From an uncultured Acinetobacter sp. (GTDB taxonomy: Bacteria > Cyanobacteriota > Vampirovibrionia > Gastranaerophilales > Gastranaerophilaceae), in the NCBI GenBank assembly GCA_947306495.1, contig CAMZGT010000010.1, forward strand, positions 1 through 47,881: a stretch of 47,881 nucleotides of DNA, given 5' to 3'. This document shows positions 25,460-35,013 of the stretch, in pieces. The notes under the pieces were generated by a model. That model worked only from the letters and a program-made list of their open reading frames with translations. It was not told the origin of the DNA and made no database searches. The first letter of the stretch is position 1. Each line of letters starts with the position of its first letter. Made by a program: the position numbers and the translations under genes.

Positions 25460-27934
25460 ATGCAAGTTTCACTTAACTGGTTGAATGAATTAGTTGATTT
25501 AAAAGATATTTCGGTAGAACAAATTGCTCATGAGCTTACTATGAGCGGATTAGAAGTTGAAGAAATTGAAGAATTAAAACCAAAATTTACAAATATAATT
25601 ACAGCGAGAATTGAAAAAATAGATAATCACCCAAACAGTGATCATTTACATTTAGTGACAGTAAACACAGGAAGTGAAGTCAAAACCGTTGTTTGCGGTG
25701 CACAAAATATACAAGTAGGACAAATTATTCCCTATGCATCTGTAGGAAGTAAAGTTCTAGACAGAAAAAGCGGAGAACAATTTGAACTTACTCCGGCTGT
25801 TATCAGAGGAGTAGAATCACAAGGTATGCTATGCTCTGATGACGAACTTGGTGTTTCTGAAAGAAACTATCAAGAAGAAGACGGAATTCTTGTTCTAAAC
25901 AGAATATTCCCAAACATTGGTTTAGGATTGAACGTTGAAGACGTTTTGGGTTTTGAAAAAGATTATATTCTGCATACAGCACCTACAGCCAACAGAGGTG
26001 ACCAAATGTCTGTTATCGGAATTGCAAGAGAATTAAGTGCTTTATTTGATAAACCTATGAAAACAACAGAACTTAAACTCATCAATAAAGGAACCGATTT
26101 TAAAGTAGAAATTCAAGATGAAGATGTTTGTAAATATTATTCAGTGGGCATTTTAAACGGAATTAATATATACTCGTCACCTGATTGGATGCAAAAAAGA
26201 CTAGTAGCATCAGGAATGCGCCCTATTAACAATGTTGTGGATATTACCAATTATGTAATGTTGGAGTTCGGGACTCCGCTGCATGCTTTTGATTATGACA
26301 AGCTTAATAAATATCTTTGCGTAAGAAGAGCAAATGAAGGAGAAACTTTAGTTACTTTGGATAACGTTGAAAGAACTCTAAACAATGATACAGTTGTTAT
26401 TTCTACAGAAAAAGAAGCCGTTTGCTTAGGTGGCGTATTCGGAGGTAATAATTCCGAAATTGATAATAATACAAAAAATATTGCCCTTGAAGCGGCTTAT
26501 TTTACCCCGCAAGCTAACAGAAAAAGTGCAAGAAGCGTAGGATATCGTTCAGATGCGTGTGCAAGATTTGAGAGAGGTATTGATATTCAAGCAGTACATA
26601 AAGGACTTGCAAGAGCTGTTGAATTACTTGAAAAATACGCAGATGCGAAATTTGCCGGTTTTGTTGAAACAGGAAACTATAAACCCGAAGCCATTAACAT
26701 AACATTAAGATACGCTCAGATTAAAAGAATTTTAGGCTGTGACATTGATACAGAAAAATGCTTAACTATATTGGAAAGACTTGGTTTTACAATATTAGGT
26801 AAAAATGATGCTGCATGCAGAGTAGAAGTTCCGTCATTCCGCGCTGACGATGTAACAAGAGAAGTTGACTTAATCGAAGAAATTGCACGAATAAATGGTT
26901 ATGACCAAATTACTCCGACTCTTCCAAGCAAAACAAGCACTGCTGATATTTCAATTACGGAAAGAGTTATTAACAAAGTACATACTTTAATGCATTCTTG
27001 CGGTTTAAATGAAATGCAAACTTCTTCTTTGATAGGAGAACCATTATTAAAACAATTCAATATGACTTTTGATAAAGAAAAAGCAATTTATGTTGAGAAC
27101 CCTGCATCAGAAGATTTCGCAATGTTAAGACAAACCCTTATGGCAAGTATTCTGAACTGTATGAAATATAATTACGATAACGGTCAGAAAGATTTTTGGG
27201 GTTATGAAATCGGTAGAAGTTATTTAAAACTGGGTGAAACCGACGAAAAGCATTCAGGAGTAAAAGAAACACTTACGCTTGCAGGTGTTTTAACAGGAAA
27301 TGTACAAAATTCTTTATGGCAATGTACAGGTAAGGTTGATTTTTATACAGTAAAAGGAATCGTTGATAAAGTTTTGGAAGAATTAGGCTTATCAAGAAGG
27401 ATTAAATGTTCTATACTTGCCGACTCTCCAATCGCAGAGTCGCATAAATGTTTACATCCATACAAATCAGCAGTTCTCATGCTACTTGGCAAACGACCAG
27501 AAATTGTCGGATATTACGGAGAGATTCATCCTGAGCTTAAGACAAAACTTAAATTAAACCAAGATGCGTACTTGTTTAAATTGGATTTAAATATGATTGT
27601 TTCAGCATATAACGAATCCGTTATTAAATATAAAAAATTGCCGCAATTTCCTGAAGTACAAAGGGATTTAGCAATAATTGTACCAAAAGATACAACTTGG
27701 GATGAAATTGAAAGAGTTGTAAAAAAAGGTGTTACAAACAACGTATTTAATGGATGCGAAGTCTTTGATGTATACCAAGGTGAACACGTTCAAGAGGGCT
27801 TCAAGTCTGTCGCGTTTCGCATTAAAATGCAAGATGCGAATTCTACAATGACAGATGATGTAATAGAAGCGCAAATGGCGAACGTTCGCTCTGTTTTGAA
27901 AAAGACATTCTCGGAACTTAGTTTTAGAGAATAA
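25460..27934 (+). CDS. pheT: Phenylalanyl-tRNA synthetase beta subunit
   Basis: Beta subunit of the heterotetramer that charges tRNA-Phe. 824 residues from the ATG at 25460, preceded by AAGGAGAGG. Domains in order: MQVSLNWLNELV start, tRNA-binding (EMAP-like) domain about 40-150 with NHPNSDHLHLVTVNTG, B3/B4 editing region (about 210-400, including RGIDIQAV), B5 domain (about 410-480) with DLIEEIARINGYD after it, a catalytic-like core, and the C-terminal anticodon-binding FDX domain (KKLPQFPEVQRDLAI). The alpha-subunit gene pheS is not adjacent. Confidence 0.96.
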   Translation: MQVSLNWLNELVDLKDISVEQIAHELTMSGLEVEEIEELKPKFTNIITARIEKIDNHPNSDHLHLVTVNTGSEVKTVVCGAQNIQVGQIIPYASVGSKVLDRKSGEQFELTPAVIRGVESQGMLCSDDELGVSERNYQEEDGILVLNRIFPNIGLGLNVEDVLGFEKDYILHTAPTANRGDQMSVIGIARELSALFDKPMKTTELKLINKGTDFKVEIQDEDVCKYYSVGILNGINIYSSPDWMQKRLVASGMRPINNVVDITNYVMLEFGTPLHAFDYDKLNKYLCVRRANEGETLVTLDNVERTLNNDTVVISTEKEAVCLGGVFGGNNSEIDNNTKNIALEAAYFTPQANRKSARSVGYRSDACARFERGIDIQAVHKGLARAVELLEKYADAKFAGFVETGNYKPEAINITLRYAQIKRILGCDIDTEKCLTILERLGFTILGKNDAACRVEVPSFRADDVTREVDLIEEIARINGYDQITPTLPSKTSTADISITERVINKVHTLMHSCGLNEMQTSSLIGEPLLKQFNMTFDKEKAIYVENPASEDFAMLRQTLMASILNCMKYNYDNGQKDFWGYEIGRSYLKLGETDEKHSGVKETLTLAGVLTGNVQNSLWQCTGKVDFYTVKGIVDKVLEELGLSRRIKCSILADSPIAESHKCLHPYKSAVLMLLGKRPEIVGYYGEIHPELKTKLKLNQDAYLFKLDLNMIVSAYNESVIKYKKLPQFPEVQRDLAIIVPKDTTWDEIERVVKKGVTNNVFNGCEVFDVYQGEHVQEGFKSVAFRIKMQDANSTMTDDVIEAQMANVRSVLKKTFSELSFRE

Positions 27935-27962
27935 ACTAAACTTTTTCTTTGCAATATCGTTA

Positions 27963-27983
27963 TACAATATGTAAAATATTGTA
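27963..27983. repeat. Inverted repeat upstream of the SH3-like gene
   Basis: Perfect 8-bp arms TACAATAT/ATATTGTA with a 5-base spacer, 30 bases before the ATG at 28013. It could be an operator or a weak stem; the U-tract expected of a terminator is missing. Confidence 0.3.
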
Positions 27984-28012
27984 AAAGGTAATTTTTTGAT
28001 AAGGATTTTAGT

Positions 28013-28639
28013 ATGAAAAAAGTTTTAATAATATTGGCTATGCTATTTATATTACCTGCTTTTGCAGACGTTATGCCATACTACACTAATGCTATTCCTA
28101 ATAATGCAATAGGTTTTTATCAGACAGGGGAGAATCTTGTAATTTATTCAAAACCAGATACAAATTCAAAAATAATCAAAGAATTTGATTTTTCATATAA
28201 TCCTGAAACTATGCCTGATGGTGTATTTGGCGTACTGCTTAACGAACGAAAACTGGGTTTAATATACGTAACTGACATCGGAGATGATAACTGGGTAGAA
28301 ATAGTATACAATAAGGTTACAGGCGCAAAAGGATGGGTGCAAACTGAAGACAGATTTCAATTTTTACCGTGGTTAAGTTTTTATAATATGTATGGCCGCA
28401 AATACGGACTTAGGCTGTTTAAAGATGCTCCTGATGAAGTTCGCATTCTGCACTCCAAGAGTGAAGATGAATCACAAAATGTAGGAAAACTTAATTATGT
28501 AAAACATATCAAGTTAACTGCGGTGAGAGGTAATTGGGCACTTGTGTCAGTTTTGGATATGGATAAAACTCTAAAAACCGGATACCTTAAATGGCGTGGC
28601 ATTGACGGTAAAATTTTTGCATTTCCGAATATAAAATAA
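28013..28639 (+). CDS. Secreted protein with SH3-like region
   Basis: 208 residues. N-terminal signal peptide MKKVLIILAMLFILPAFA with cleavage probably after AFA. Two stretches resemble bacterial SH3 repeats: about 40-115 (LVIYSKPDTNSKIIKEF through DDNWVEIVYNKVTGAKGWV) and about 130-205 (GLRLFKDAPDEVRIL through GNWALVSVLDMDKTLKTGYLKW). Such repeats bind cell-wall components. Likely periplasmic. It stands alone between pheT and clpB. Confidence 0.72.
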   Translation: MKKVLIILAMLFILPAFADVMPYYTNAIPNNAIGFYQTGENLVIYSKPDTNSKIIKEFDFSYNPETMPDGVFGVLLNERKLGLIYVTDIGDDNWVEIVYNKVTGAKGWVQTEDRFQFLPWLSFYNMYGRKYGLRLFKDAPDEVRILHSKSEDESQNVGKLNYVKHIKLTAVRGNWALVSVLDMDKTLKTGYLKWRGIDGKIFAFPNIK

Positions 28640-28755
28640 TTAAATTGTTAATATAACATTAATATTTCTTGATTTTTTCAAAATTACATTAAAATAAGAA
28701 TAGGGATGAATAGTCATTCCCCTTTGACCATCTTCTCATGTTATCGAGGAGGTGA

Positions 28756-28776
28756 ATGGAGTTAAAATATGATTAA
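28756..28776 (+). other. Possible 6-codon leader ORF overlapping the clpB start
   Basis: ATG at 28756 directly follows GAGGAGGTGA and encodes MELKYD, then TAA at 28774-28776. It overlaps the clpB ATG (28769) in another frame. The strong AGGAGG is 15 bases from the clpB ATG, which instead has GGAG at a 7-base spacing. Confidence 0.25.
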
Positions 28777-31360
28777 TTTTGAAAAATTCACTAATTACTC
28801 ACAAGAAATCATTTTTGCGGCAAGCGCGAAAAAAGATTTTTACAAAAACACTGAAATCCAGCCGGAACACATAGTTATGGCGATGATTGAAGATAACGGA
28901 ATTGTCAGAGATTATTTGGAAGAGTTAAAGCTTCTTAATCAAAACTTCATTAATGCAATTGTTACTAAAATAAAAGAATTTCCGACAATATCAAGCGGGG
29001 TAGCAAACCAGCAAGTATTCTTGTCCCGTGACACCAATGCATTACTCGAAATAGCAACACAAGAAGCTGAAACACTAAAGGATGATTTTGTCGGTATAGA
29101 ATGTATACTAGTTGCAATGACCAAACTCGAGGGTTCTAACATACAGGAACTTCTTAAAAAGTTTGGTGTTAACACAAATACCATACTAAATGCTATGAAA
29201 AAAATAAGAGGTAATAAAAAAGTGGACACTAAAAACGCAGAAGAAAATATGAAAGCCCTTGAAAAATATTCAACAGACTTAACAGAACGTGCCAGAAAAG
29301 GCAAATTAGACCCTGTTATAGGTAGAGATGAAGAAGTGAGAAGAATTATTCAAGTGTTAAATCGAAGAACAAAAAACAATCCTGTTCTTATAGGTGAACC
29401 TGGTGTTGGTAAAACTGCAATTGTTGAAGGACTTGCACAAAGAATAATAAGAGGAGATGTTCCCGAAAGTTTAAAAGAAGTAAAACTCATTTCTCTTGAT
29501 TTAGGAGCTTTAGTTGCCGGTGCAAAATTCAGAGGCGAATTTGAAGAACGTCTAAAGGCCGTGTTAAAAGAAGTTCAAGAATCAAACGGTGAAATAGTTA
29601 TGTTCATTGATGAACTTCATACAGTAGTCGGCGCAGGTGCGACAGAAGGTTCGATGGATGCCGGTAACTTATTGAAACCAATGCTTGCAAGAGGAGAGCT
29701 CAGAACTATAGGTGCTACGACTGTAAATGAATATCGTAAGTATATTGAAAAAGATCCGGCACTTGAACGTCGTTTCCAACCTGTACTAGTAGACGAACCT
29801 TCTGTTGAGGATACAATATCAATTTTACGTGGTTTAAAAGGTAAATATGAAGTTCACCACGGTGTTCGCATATTAGATAGTGCTTTAATAGCAGCAGCGC
29901 AGCTCTCTGACAGATACATAACTGACAGATTCCTGCCGGATAAAGCCATTGATTTGATTGATGAAGCTGCATCCGCTTTGCGTATTGAGATTGATTCAAT
30001 GCCGGAAGAAATTGATGTTATGCTAAGACAAAAAATTCAGCTCGAAATTGAAAGAGAGGCTTTAAAGAAAGAAACTTCTCCTGAGAGCATTGCAAAGATT
30101 GATAAATTGACTCAGGAAATTAATGAGTTAGGCGAAAAAATTGATTCGTTGAAATCTCAATGGGAAGTTGAAAAAAGCACCATTACAGGAGAAGCGGGGA
30201 TAAAAGAAGAAATTGACCAAGTTAAAAACAAAATAGCAGAAGCAGAACGCAACACAGATTTGCAGACTGCTGCAGAACTCAAGTATGGCAAATTGATGGA
30301 ATTGGAGAAAAAACTTCAATCAATCCAAGGCAAAGAAAAAAGTGAAAACAGACTTCTCAAAGAAGAGATAGATGGTGATGATATTGCGGCTATTGTTTCT
30401 AAATGGACAGGTATCCCTGTAACAAAACTTGTTGAGAGCGAAATGCAAAAACTTCTTCGTATGGAGGACGTTCTTCATAAACGTTTAATAGGTCAGGAAG
30501 AAGCCGTTAATACCGTATCAGATGCAATTCGTCGTGCCCGTTCAGGATTGAAAGACCCAAAACGTCCGATAGGTACATTTATTTTCTTAGGACCAACCGG
30601 TGTCGGAAAAACCGAACTTGCAAAAACTTTGGCTGAATTCTTGTTTAATGATGAAGATGCAATTGTTAGAATTGATATGTCCGAGTATATGGAAAAACAT
30701 AATGTAGCAAGATTAGTTGGTGCTCCTCCCGGATATGTCGGATACGAAGAAGGCGGACAATTGACAGAGGCTGTAAGGCGTAAACCGTATTCCGTAGTGC
30801 TTTTTGATGAAATTGAAAAAGCGCATCCTGATGTATTCAATATAATGCTTCAAATCTTTGACGACGGAAGGTTAACTGATTCTAAAGGCAGAACGGTTGA
30901 TTTCAAAAATACTGTAATAATTATGACTTCAAACATTGGAAGCGACATAATTCTTGAAAATTCAATAAGTAACCCTGGCGGTAACTTTGATGAAACGAAA
31001 GAAAAAGTTAATGCTGTTATGAGAGAACGATTTAAACCGGAATTCTTAAATCGAGTTGATGAAACAATATTCTTTAAGGGACTCACTATGCAGCAATTAT
31101 CCTCGATTGTTGATATTCAAATTGAACATTTAAGAAAACTTCTTGCAGAACATAGTCTGACTTGTGAAATTACTGATGATGCAAAAGAACTCCTTGCTCG
31201 TAGAGGGTTTAATCCAATTTATGGTGCTCGTCCGCTTAAACGTGTTATAAGACAAATGGTTGAAAACCCTTTATCAAAACTCATACTTGCTCAAAAATTC
31301 ATTGATGGCGATAATATAAAAATCAATGCCAAAGATGATGAAATTGTATTTAATAAATAA
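28769..31360 (+). CDS. clpB: ClpB disaggregase (Hsp100)
   Basis: ATP-driven hexameric chaperone that pulls proteins out of aggregates together with DnaK. 863 residues, the ClpB length. N-domain repeats (1-145), first AAA module with Walker A GEPGVGKT (209-216) and Walker [14 protein letters not shown], the long coiled-coil M domain (about 405-530, with [10 protein letters not shown] and [16 protein letters not shown]) that separates ClpB from ClpC, and a second AAA module with [14 protein letters not shown] and a C-terminal [10 protein letters not shown] sensor region. There is no ClpP-binding loop motif that I can see. It converges with the anti-sigma gene. Confidence 0.96.
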   Translation: MINFEKFTNYSQEIIFAASAKKDFYKNTEIQPEHIVMAMIEDNGIVRDYLEELKLLNQNFINAIVTKIKEFPTISSGVANQQVFLSRDTNALLEIATQEAETLKDDFVGIECILVAMTKLEGSNIQELLKKFGVNTNTILNAMKKIRGNKKVDTKNAEENMKALEKYSTDLTERARKGKLDPVIGRDEEVRRIIQVLNRRTKNNPVLIGEPGVGKTAIVEGLAQRIIRGDVPESLKEVKLISLDLGALVAGAKFRGEFEERLKAVLKEVQESNGEIVMFIDELHTVVGAGATEGSMDAGNLLKPMLARGELRTIGATTVNEYRKYIEKDPALERRFQPVLVDEPSVEDTISILRGLKGKYEVHHGVRILDSALIAAAQLSDRYITDRFLPDKAIDLIDEAASALRIEIDSMPEEIDVMLRQKIQLEIEREALKKETSPESIAKIDKLTQEINELGEKIDSLKSQWEVEKSTITGEAGIKEEIDQVKNKIAEAERNTDLQTAAELKYGKLMELEKKLQSIQGKEKSENRLLKEEIDGDDIAAIVSKWTGIPVTKLVESEMQKLLRMEDVLHKRLIGQEEAVNTVSDAIRRARSGLKDPKRPIGTFIFLGPTGVGKTELAKTLAEFLFNDEDAIVRIDMSEYMEKHNVARLVGAPPGYVGYEEGGQLTEAVRRKPYSVVLFDEIEKAHPDVFNIMLQIFDDGRLTDSKGRTVDFKNTVIIMTSNIGSDIILENSISNPGGNFDETKEKVNAVMRERFKPEFLNRVDETIFFKGLTMQQLSSIVDIQIEHLRKLLAEHSLTCEITDDAKELLARRGFNPIYGARPLKRVIRQMVENPLSKLILAQKFIDGDNIKINAKDDEIVFNK

Positions 31361-31375
31361 CGGATTGAAAGTCTT

Positions 31376-31408
31376 TATAGTGCTGCTTAAAAACTAAGCA
31401 GCACTATA
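31376..31408. terminator. Hairpin between clpB and the anti-sigma gene
   Basis: Perfect 14-bp arms TATAGTGCTGCTTA/TAAGCAGCACTATA with an AAAAC loop. It contains the stop codon of the minus-strand anti-sigma gene. U-tracts are poor on both sides, so it may protect 3' ends or act as a weak shared terminator. Confidence 0.6.
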
Positions 31409-31929
31409 ATTAATGCACTAAGAACCAAAACAGTAATGACAAATGCTAATGCAACTTTTATCAAGGGGTTAAAAGACAGATTGTCTTCTGATTGAGAATT
31501 AAATTGTTTCATAACATTTTTAGTAAAATCCGGCTTTGATTCTAACTTAGTTTTTTTAAAGGAATCATTCATTAGCTTTCTTATATGATAGGTATCTTCC
31601 AGCTCTTTACGAGCCTTTTTGTTACTTACTGTAAATTTTTTAATTTTAATATTTTCTTCCGGTGGCAATTCATTATCAACATACGCAGAAAGCTTTGTTT
31701 TAAAATTCTTATACTCTTTTGCAGGATAAATATTTGTGGCATATTCATCATAATCATCAACGAGAGATTCTCTCATATCTTCATATAAAGAACTTAAAAT
31801 ATTGTATTTTGCTCTGCAGGTAGAACAGCCCAACAAATGCTCTTCAACTTTATTTTTTAAAGTTTCAGTCAATTGGTTTTCGATATAAAAATTAATTAAA
31901 ACATCCATTTGTAAACATGTAATTTCCAT
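31387..31929 (-). CDS. Membrane-anchored anti-sigma factor
   Basis: 180 residues. N-terminal zinc-finger anti-sigma domain (zf-HC2) with His and two Cys in EEHLLGCSTC (about 29-38) and an earlier Cys5. A second copy of the fold (about 77-120, starting KLSAYVDNELPPEE) has the helices but lacks the HxxxCxxC ligands. A membrane span lies at the C-terminus (VALAFVITVLVLSALIIVLL). It is translationally coupled to the sigma gene (TAATG). The usual role is to hold the sigma factor at the membrane until a signal releases it, often by proteolysis. Confidence 0.85.
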   Translation of the reverse strand: MEITCLQMDVLINFYIENQLTETLKNKVEEHLLGCSTCRAKYNILSSLYEDMRESLVDDYDEYATNIYPAKEYKNFKTKLSAYVDNELPPEENIKIKKFTVSNKKARKELEDTYHIRKLMNDSFKKTKLESKPDFTKNVMKQFNSQSEDNLSFNPLIKVALAFVITVLVLSALIIVLLSF

Positions 31930-32498
31930 TATATAAACTCCTTTAACTGTTGCTGTAATTTTAACCTTGCCCTTGCAATTCTTGATTTTACCGTACCTAT
32001 CGTAGTATTTGTAATTTTAGAAATATCATCATAACTTAAACCCTCGTATTCTCTTAAGATAATAACGATTCTGAGTCGGCTTGGCAGACCCAAAAGAGCA
32101 GCTTGTATAATTTTATCCATCTCGGAGAACAAGCACTTTTCCCCGGGTTCACATCCGATTTTATCCTTGATTTCAAGCAATTTGTCTTCATTGTGTTCTA
32201 TATTTTTTTCAGAAGAATTTTTTTTTAAGTAATCATAGAACGTATTAGTAACAATTTGGTTCAACCATGGCCTGAAGCTTTCTGTATTTTTTAAGGTTTT
32301 TATACATTTTGCTGTTTTAATTAAAGCTTCCTGCGTTAAATCAGCGACGTCCTGCCTTTTGGTAGTCAAATAACTAAACATTGTAAAAACATCACGCTGT
32401 ATACGGCGAACCAACTCTTCAAGAGCTTTAATATCACCATTTTGAGCAAGTGCGATAACCTTATTCATTTCTGCTTTTTTATGTTCAAAATTTTGCAT
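31929..32498 (-). CDS. ECF-type RNA polymerase sigma factor
   Basis: 189 residues. Sigma region 2 (about 25-95): DVFTMFSYLTTKRQDVADLTQEALIK and SFRPWLNQIVTNTFYDYLKK. Region 4 (about 130-185): LPSRLRIVIILREYEGLSYDDIS, then the HTH NTTIGTVKSRIARARLKLQ. Regions 1 and 3 are missing, as in the ECF group. It directs polymerase to a stress or envelope regulon and is paired with the anti-sigma gene immediately downstream. No Shine-Dalgarno is evident before the ATG. Confidence 0.92.
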   Translation of the reverse strand: MQNFEHKKAEMNKVIALAQNGDIKALEELVRRIQRDVFTMFSYLTTKRQDVADLTQEALIKTAKCIKTLKNTESFRPWLNQIVTNTFYDYLKKNSSEKNIEHNEDKLLEIKDKIGCEPGEKCLFSEMDKIIQAALLGLPSRLRIVIILREYEGLSYDDISKITNTTIGTVKSRIARARLKLQQQLKEFI

Positions 32499-32766
32499 GA
32501 CTTTGTCATGATATCTGAGGCATAAACAATTTTTTATTCCCTAACAGAGGAAGAATTAAAATTTGTATTTTATGCTAATGTTAAAATAATGTAAAGTTTT
32601 GTAAATACGTGTTTTTCAAGATATTACTCTTTTGTAACAAATTATAAAATTTTTCTGTCAAATTTTATTAAAGTTTTTTTTATTTATGTCGTTAATACAT
32701 GATGTTAGTATTTTTACTTAATAGTATAAAATATAGTTTTACAGCAACAGTGAAAGGAGTAATAAA

Positions 32767-33384
32767 ATGGCAGGTATATCCGGATATGGAAAATTAAACC
32801 CAAATTTACAAATAGTTGCAAAGAAAGCTGTTAAAATTACGGAAGATGATCAAACACAAGTAAAAGAATCAAGACAGGATACTCAAAACAAGTCATCCGA
32901 AATAACACATGAAAATTTACTATCTGTACAAAAATTTGATGCAAGAAATTTAGCAAGTTACAAGGGCATTGTAATATACTCACCATCAAAAGAGGAAGAC
33001 GTAGAAGCATTAAAACGGCAACAAACAAAACTTGAAAATCAAATTCGAGGCATAACAGGAGTTATCGCTAGATATGAAAAAGAATTAAAAGATTTACTTA
33101 GACTGCAAGAACTTTGGCATAAAGGTGACGCACGCTCACAAGAAGAAACGATAGAAAATAAAAAACTCTTAGAGAGTTTCACTATGAGAGGAAGAAGATT
33201 AGATAAATTAGATCAATATATAAGTGATTGTAAGAATAATTTGGAAATTTTCAACAATAAACTTAAAGAAACGAAAAAAGAATTAGCACAGTTAGAAAAA
33301 AAATTACAAAAATATGACACTGAAAGCGCCTCAAATGCCTCTAATGCAAGCAGAGCATCAGGCGCCACAGGTTATGAACAATAA
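32767..33384 (+). CDS. Coiled-coil protein of unknown function
   Basis: 205 residues, no signal peptide or membrane span. Residues about 77-190 are long heptad helices (LKRQQTKLENQIRGITGVI, KETKKELAQLEKKLQKYD), probably a coiled-coil hairpin. The tail is Ser/Ala/Asn-rich (SASNASNASRASGA). GAAAGGAG precedes the ATG. It is ended by the strong palindrome at 33418. Function not recognised. Confidence 0.75.
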   Translation: MAGISGYGKLNPNLQIVAKKAVKITEDDQTQVKESRQDTQNKSSEITHENLLSVQKFDARNLASYKGIVIYSPSKEEDVEALKRQQTKLENQIRGITGVIARYEKELKDLLRLQELWHKGDARSQEETIENKKLLESFTMRGRRLDKLDQYISDCKNNLEIFNNKLKETKKELAQLEKKLQKYDTESASNASNASRASGATGYEQ

Positions 33385-33417
33385 GAACTGAATTATTATT
33401 GCTTAACCCATTTACGT

Positions 33418-33463
33418 AAATTCGGTCAGAATTAACAAAATTTTGTTAATTCTGACCGAATTT
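33418..33463 (+). terminator. Perfect 46-bp palindrome acting as terminator
   Basis: Two 23-base arms (33418-33440 and 33441-33463) are perfect reverse complements with no spacer, beginning AAATTCGGTCAG. A run of Ts through 33467 follows on the plus strand. It ends the coiled-coil gene. With As on the left it could also work on the minus strand, and it could extrude as a cruciform. Confidence 0.88.
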
Positions 33464-33467
33464 TTTT

Positions 33468-33770
33468 GTCTATTTGTATAAAAAGCAAAAGAAAACAGGT
33501 CGGTTAAATCCTTCCTGTTAAGATTTTACACTAGCCGAAATATAAATAGCAATTTAATTGTACCCCAAAATCTCCGAAAAAACAATTAATATAAAAATAA
33601 ATTTACGTAACTTTTTCAGAAAAATTATACAGATTCCCTGTAATACACCCTTACAGCAAAAAACTTACCATGCCTACTTTTATTAAGTTATGTAACGATT
33701 ATATATGTTTTATATACGACTTTGTCAATTTTCTTAACATTTGTGTTTTTATATATGTAAGAGGACGACT
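33468..33770. other. Gene-poor AT-rich stretch with small inverted repeats
   Basis: About 300 bases without a convincing gene. It contains AACAGG/CCTGTT (33494-33519), and CTGTAA/TTACAG (33638-33656) preceded by another TACAG at 33628. I match no known riboswitch or structured RNA. It presumably holds the promoter of the next gene. Confidence 0.5.
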
Positions 33771-34232
33771 ATGAGTTACAAATGCGATTCAATTGTTAAC
33801 AAAAGTGAGGCAAATGCTCTTAAGGAAATGATTTTCCGCAGGGTAAGAGAACGCAATGAGAGCATGGGCGAAGAAACTCAAAACGATGTCATGGAAATGG
33901 CAAGAGAATCTTTTGTGAGCAAAGATAATCCTTTTTCACAAATAGCAGCTGCGGCAACAAAAGCTGTTGAAGAAGAGCCGAAAGCCGAAAACACAACTCC
34001 TCTGAAAAAAGAAATAGGATTTCCTCAAAAGCAGCTAAAAGCAAGGGCTGTTGAACAAAAAAGAATTTTAGAAGAAAATATAACAACTTCTACTGTTCAA
34101 AATAATATGATAGAAGCAAGAAATACACTGAGTTCAAGAAAAAGCTTTATTGGTGCATTAAACTTTTTAAATTCCCAGGCGGCAGTTTCTTTAATGCGCA
34201 CACGAGGGGACAAATTTGAAGTAGTTGCATAA
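33771..34232 (+). CDS. Hypothetical helical protein
   Basis: 153 residues from the ATG at 33771, which has an AGAGGA site; the in-frame start further upstream has none. Charged N-terminal helix (NALKEMIFRRVRERNESMGEE), a Glu/Lys/Pro-rich linker, and a Ser-rich C-terminal helix. No membrane segment or recognised domain. It is followed after 44 bases by a secreted-protein gene. Confidence 0.65.
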   Translation: MSYKCDSIVNKSEANALKEMIFRRVRERNESMGEETQNDVMEMARESFVSKDNPFSQIAAAATKAVEEEPKAENTTPLKKEIGFPQKQLKARAVEQKRILEENITTSTVQNNMIEARNTLSSRKSFIGALNFLNSQAAVSLMRTRGDKFEVVA

Positions 34233-34276
34233 CTTTAATATTTGAAAACATTATATTTTTAAACTAAAATATATAT

Positions 34277-34984
34277 ATGTTCAGAATATTATTAATATTT
34301 GCTTTAATGTTATTTAACCTGATTCCGACACCGGCAGAGGAGCAGGTTAAAGAGTCTTTGAAGTTAAAAGGACAGGTCGAATTTGATGACAATCCGGTAG
34401 AAACGATTTATCTGGATGACACCATTGATAAGCCGGAGGTGAACATCCCCCAGCACTCGTTGACCCTGCCGGTGGGGGTCTTAAATATAACTTCAAATAC
34501 CAATACCGCAAGGAGCGCGCTAGCTCGTTCAATGGTGAACAGAAACAGTCTTGGTGACATTCTGCCGCTTAGTGGTAGTGCTGTTGCACATTCTGGCGGT
34601 ATAAGTTACGGAACAAAATGGGGTGAAGAACTTTCTTATTCTCAGTTGGAATCCACTGCAAGTATTTTTGTGAGATACGATTCACCTAAATGGTATTCTT
34701 TTACAACATCAATCAGACAATCGGCAAACAGAGATATAGACAACCAATACGGGACTTTGAGAATTTCTCCGGAATGGCATATAACTGACAGATTAACGTT
34801 AAAAGATTCTTTTACAAACTATGTTAGCGGACAAAAGAACAAGAATGAGTTAACCATAGTGTACACGCCGGCATTAAAAAAATACGCTGACTCGCTAAAG
34901 TTTGAATTAGGAGTAGCCCAATCATACTACCGTACAGGGAGGCAAAGTTCATCAGTCTCCTTCTCAACGGGTTTCAAGTTGTAA
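34277..34984 (+). CDS. Predicted outer-membrane or secreted beta-rich protein
   Basis: 235 residues. N-terminal signal peptide (MFRILLIFALMLFNLIPTPA). The second half alternates polar and aromatic/hydrophobic residues (GISYGTKWGEELSYSQLE, WYSFTTSIRQS, WHITDRLTLKDSFTNY, SSVSFSTGFKL), as in beta-barrel strands, and the chain ends in a strand. That would imply an outer membrane. The codons around residues 52-85 are strikingly GC-rich compared with the rest. No Shine-Dalgarno; TAAAAT ends 6 bases before the ATG. Confidence 0.65.
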   Translation: MFRILLIFALMLFNLIPTPAEEQVKESLKLKGQVEFDDNPVETIYLDDTIDKPEVNIPQHSLTLPVGVLNITSNTNTARSALARSMVNRNSLGDILPLSGSAVAHSGGISYGTKWGEELSYSQLESTASIFVRYDSPKWYSFTTSIRQSANRDIDNQYGTLRISPEWHITDRLTLKDSFTNYVSGQKNKNELTIVYTPALKKYADSLKFELGVAQSYYRTGRQSSSVSFSTGFKL

Positions 34985-35013
34985 TATATAAGGAATTTTT
35001 GTATAATCAAATC

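Noticed and set aside
33468-33770. Possible riboswitch or structured RNA
   Set aside because: Only short inverted repeats; I could not fit cyclic-di-GMP, preQ1, TPP, cobalamin or glycine consensus elements.
33670-33774. 34-codon frame starting MPTFIKLC whose stop overlaps the ATG at 33771
   Set aside because: No ribosome site before its ATG, low-complexity hydrophobic composition, and the downstream gene has its own AGAGGA; overlap is probably chance in AT-rich DNA.
34999-35013. TTG start five codons upstream for the DivIC-like gene
   Set aside because: Kept only as an alternative: the TATAAT box would lie inside the coding sequence, so the ATG at 35014 is preferred.
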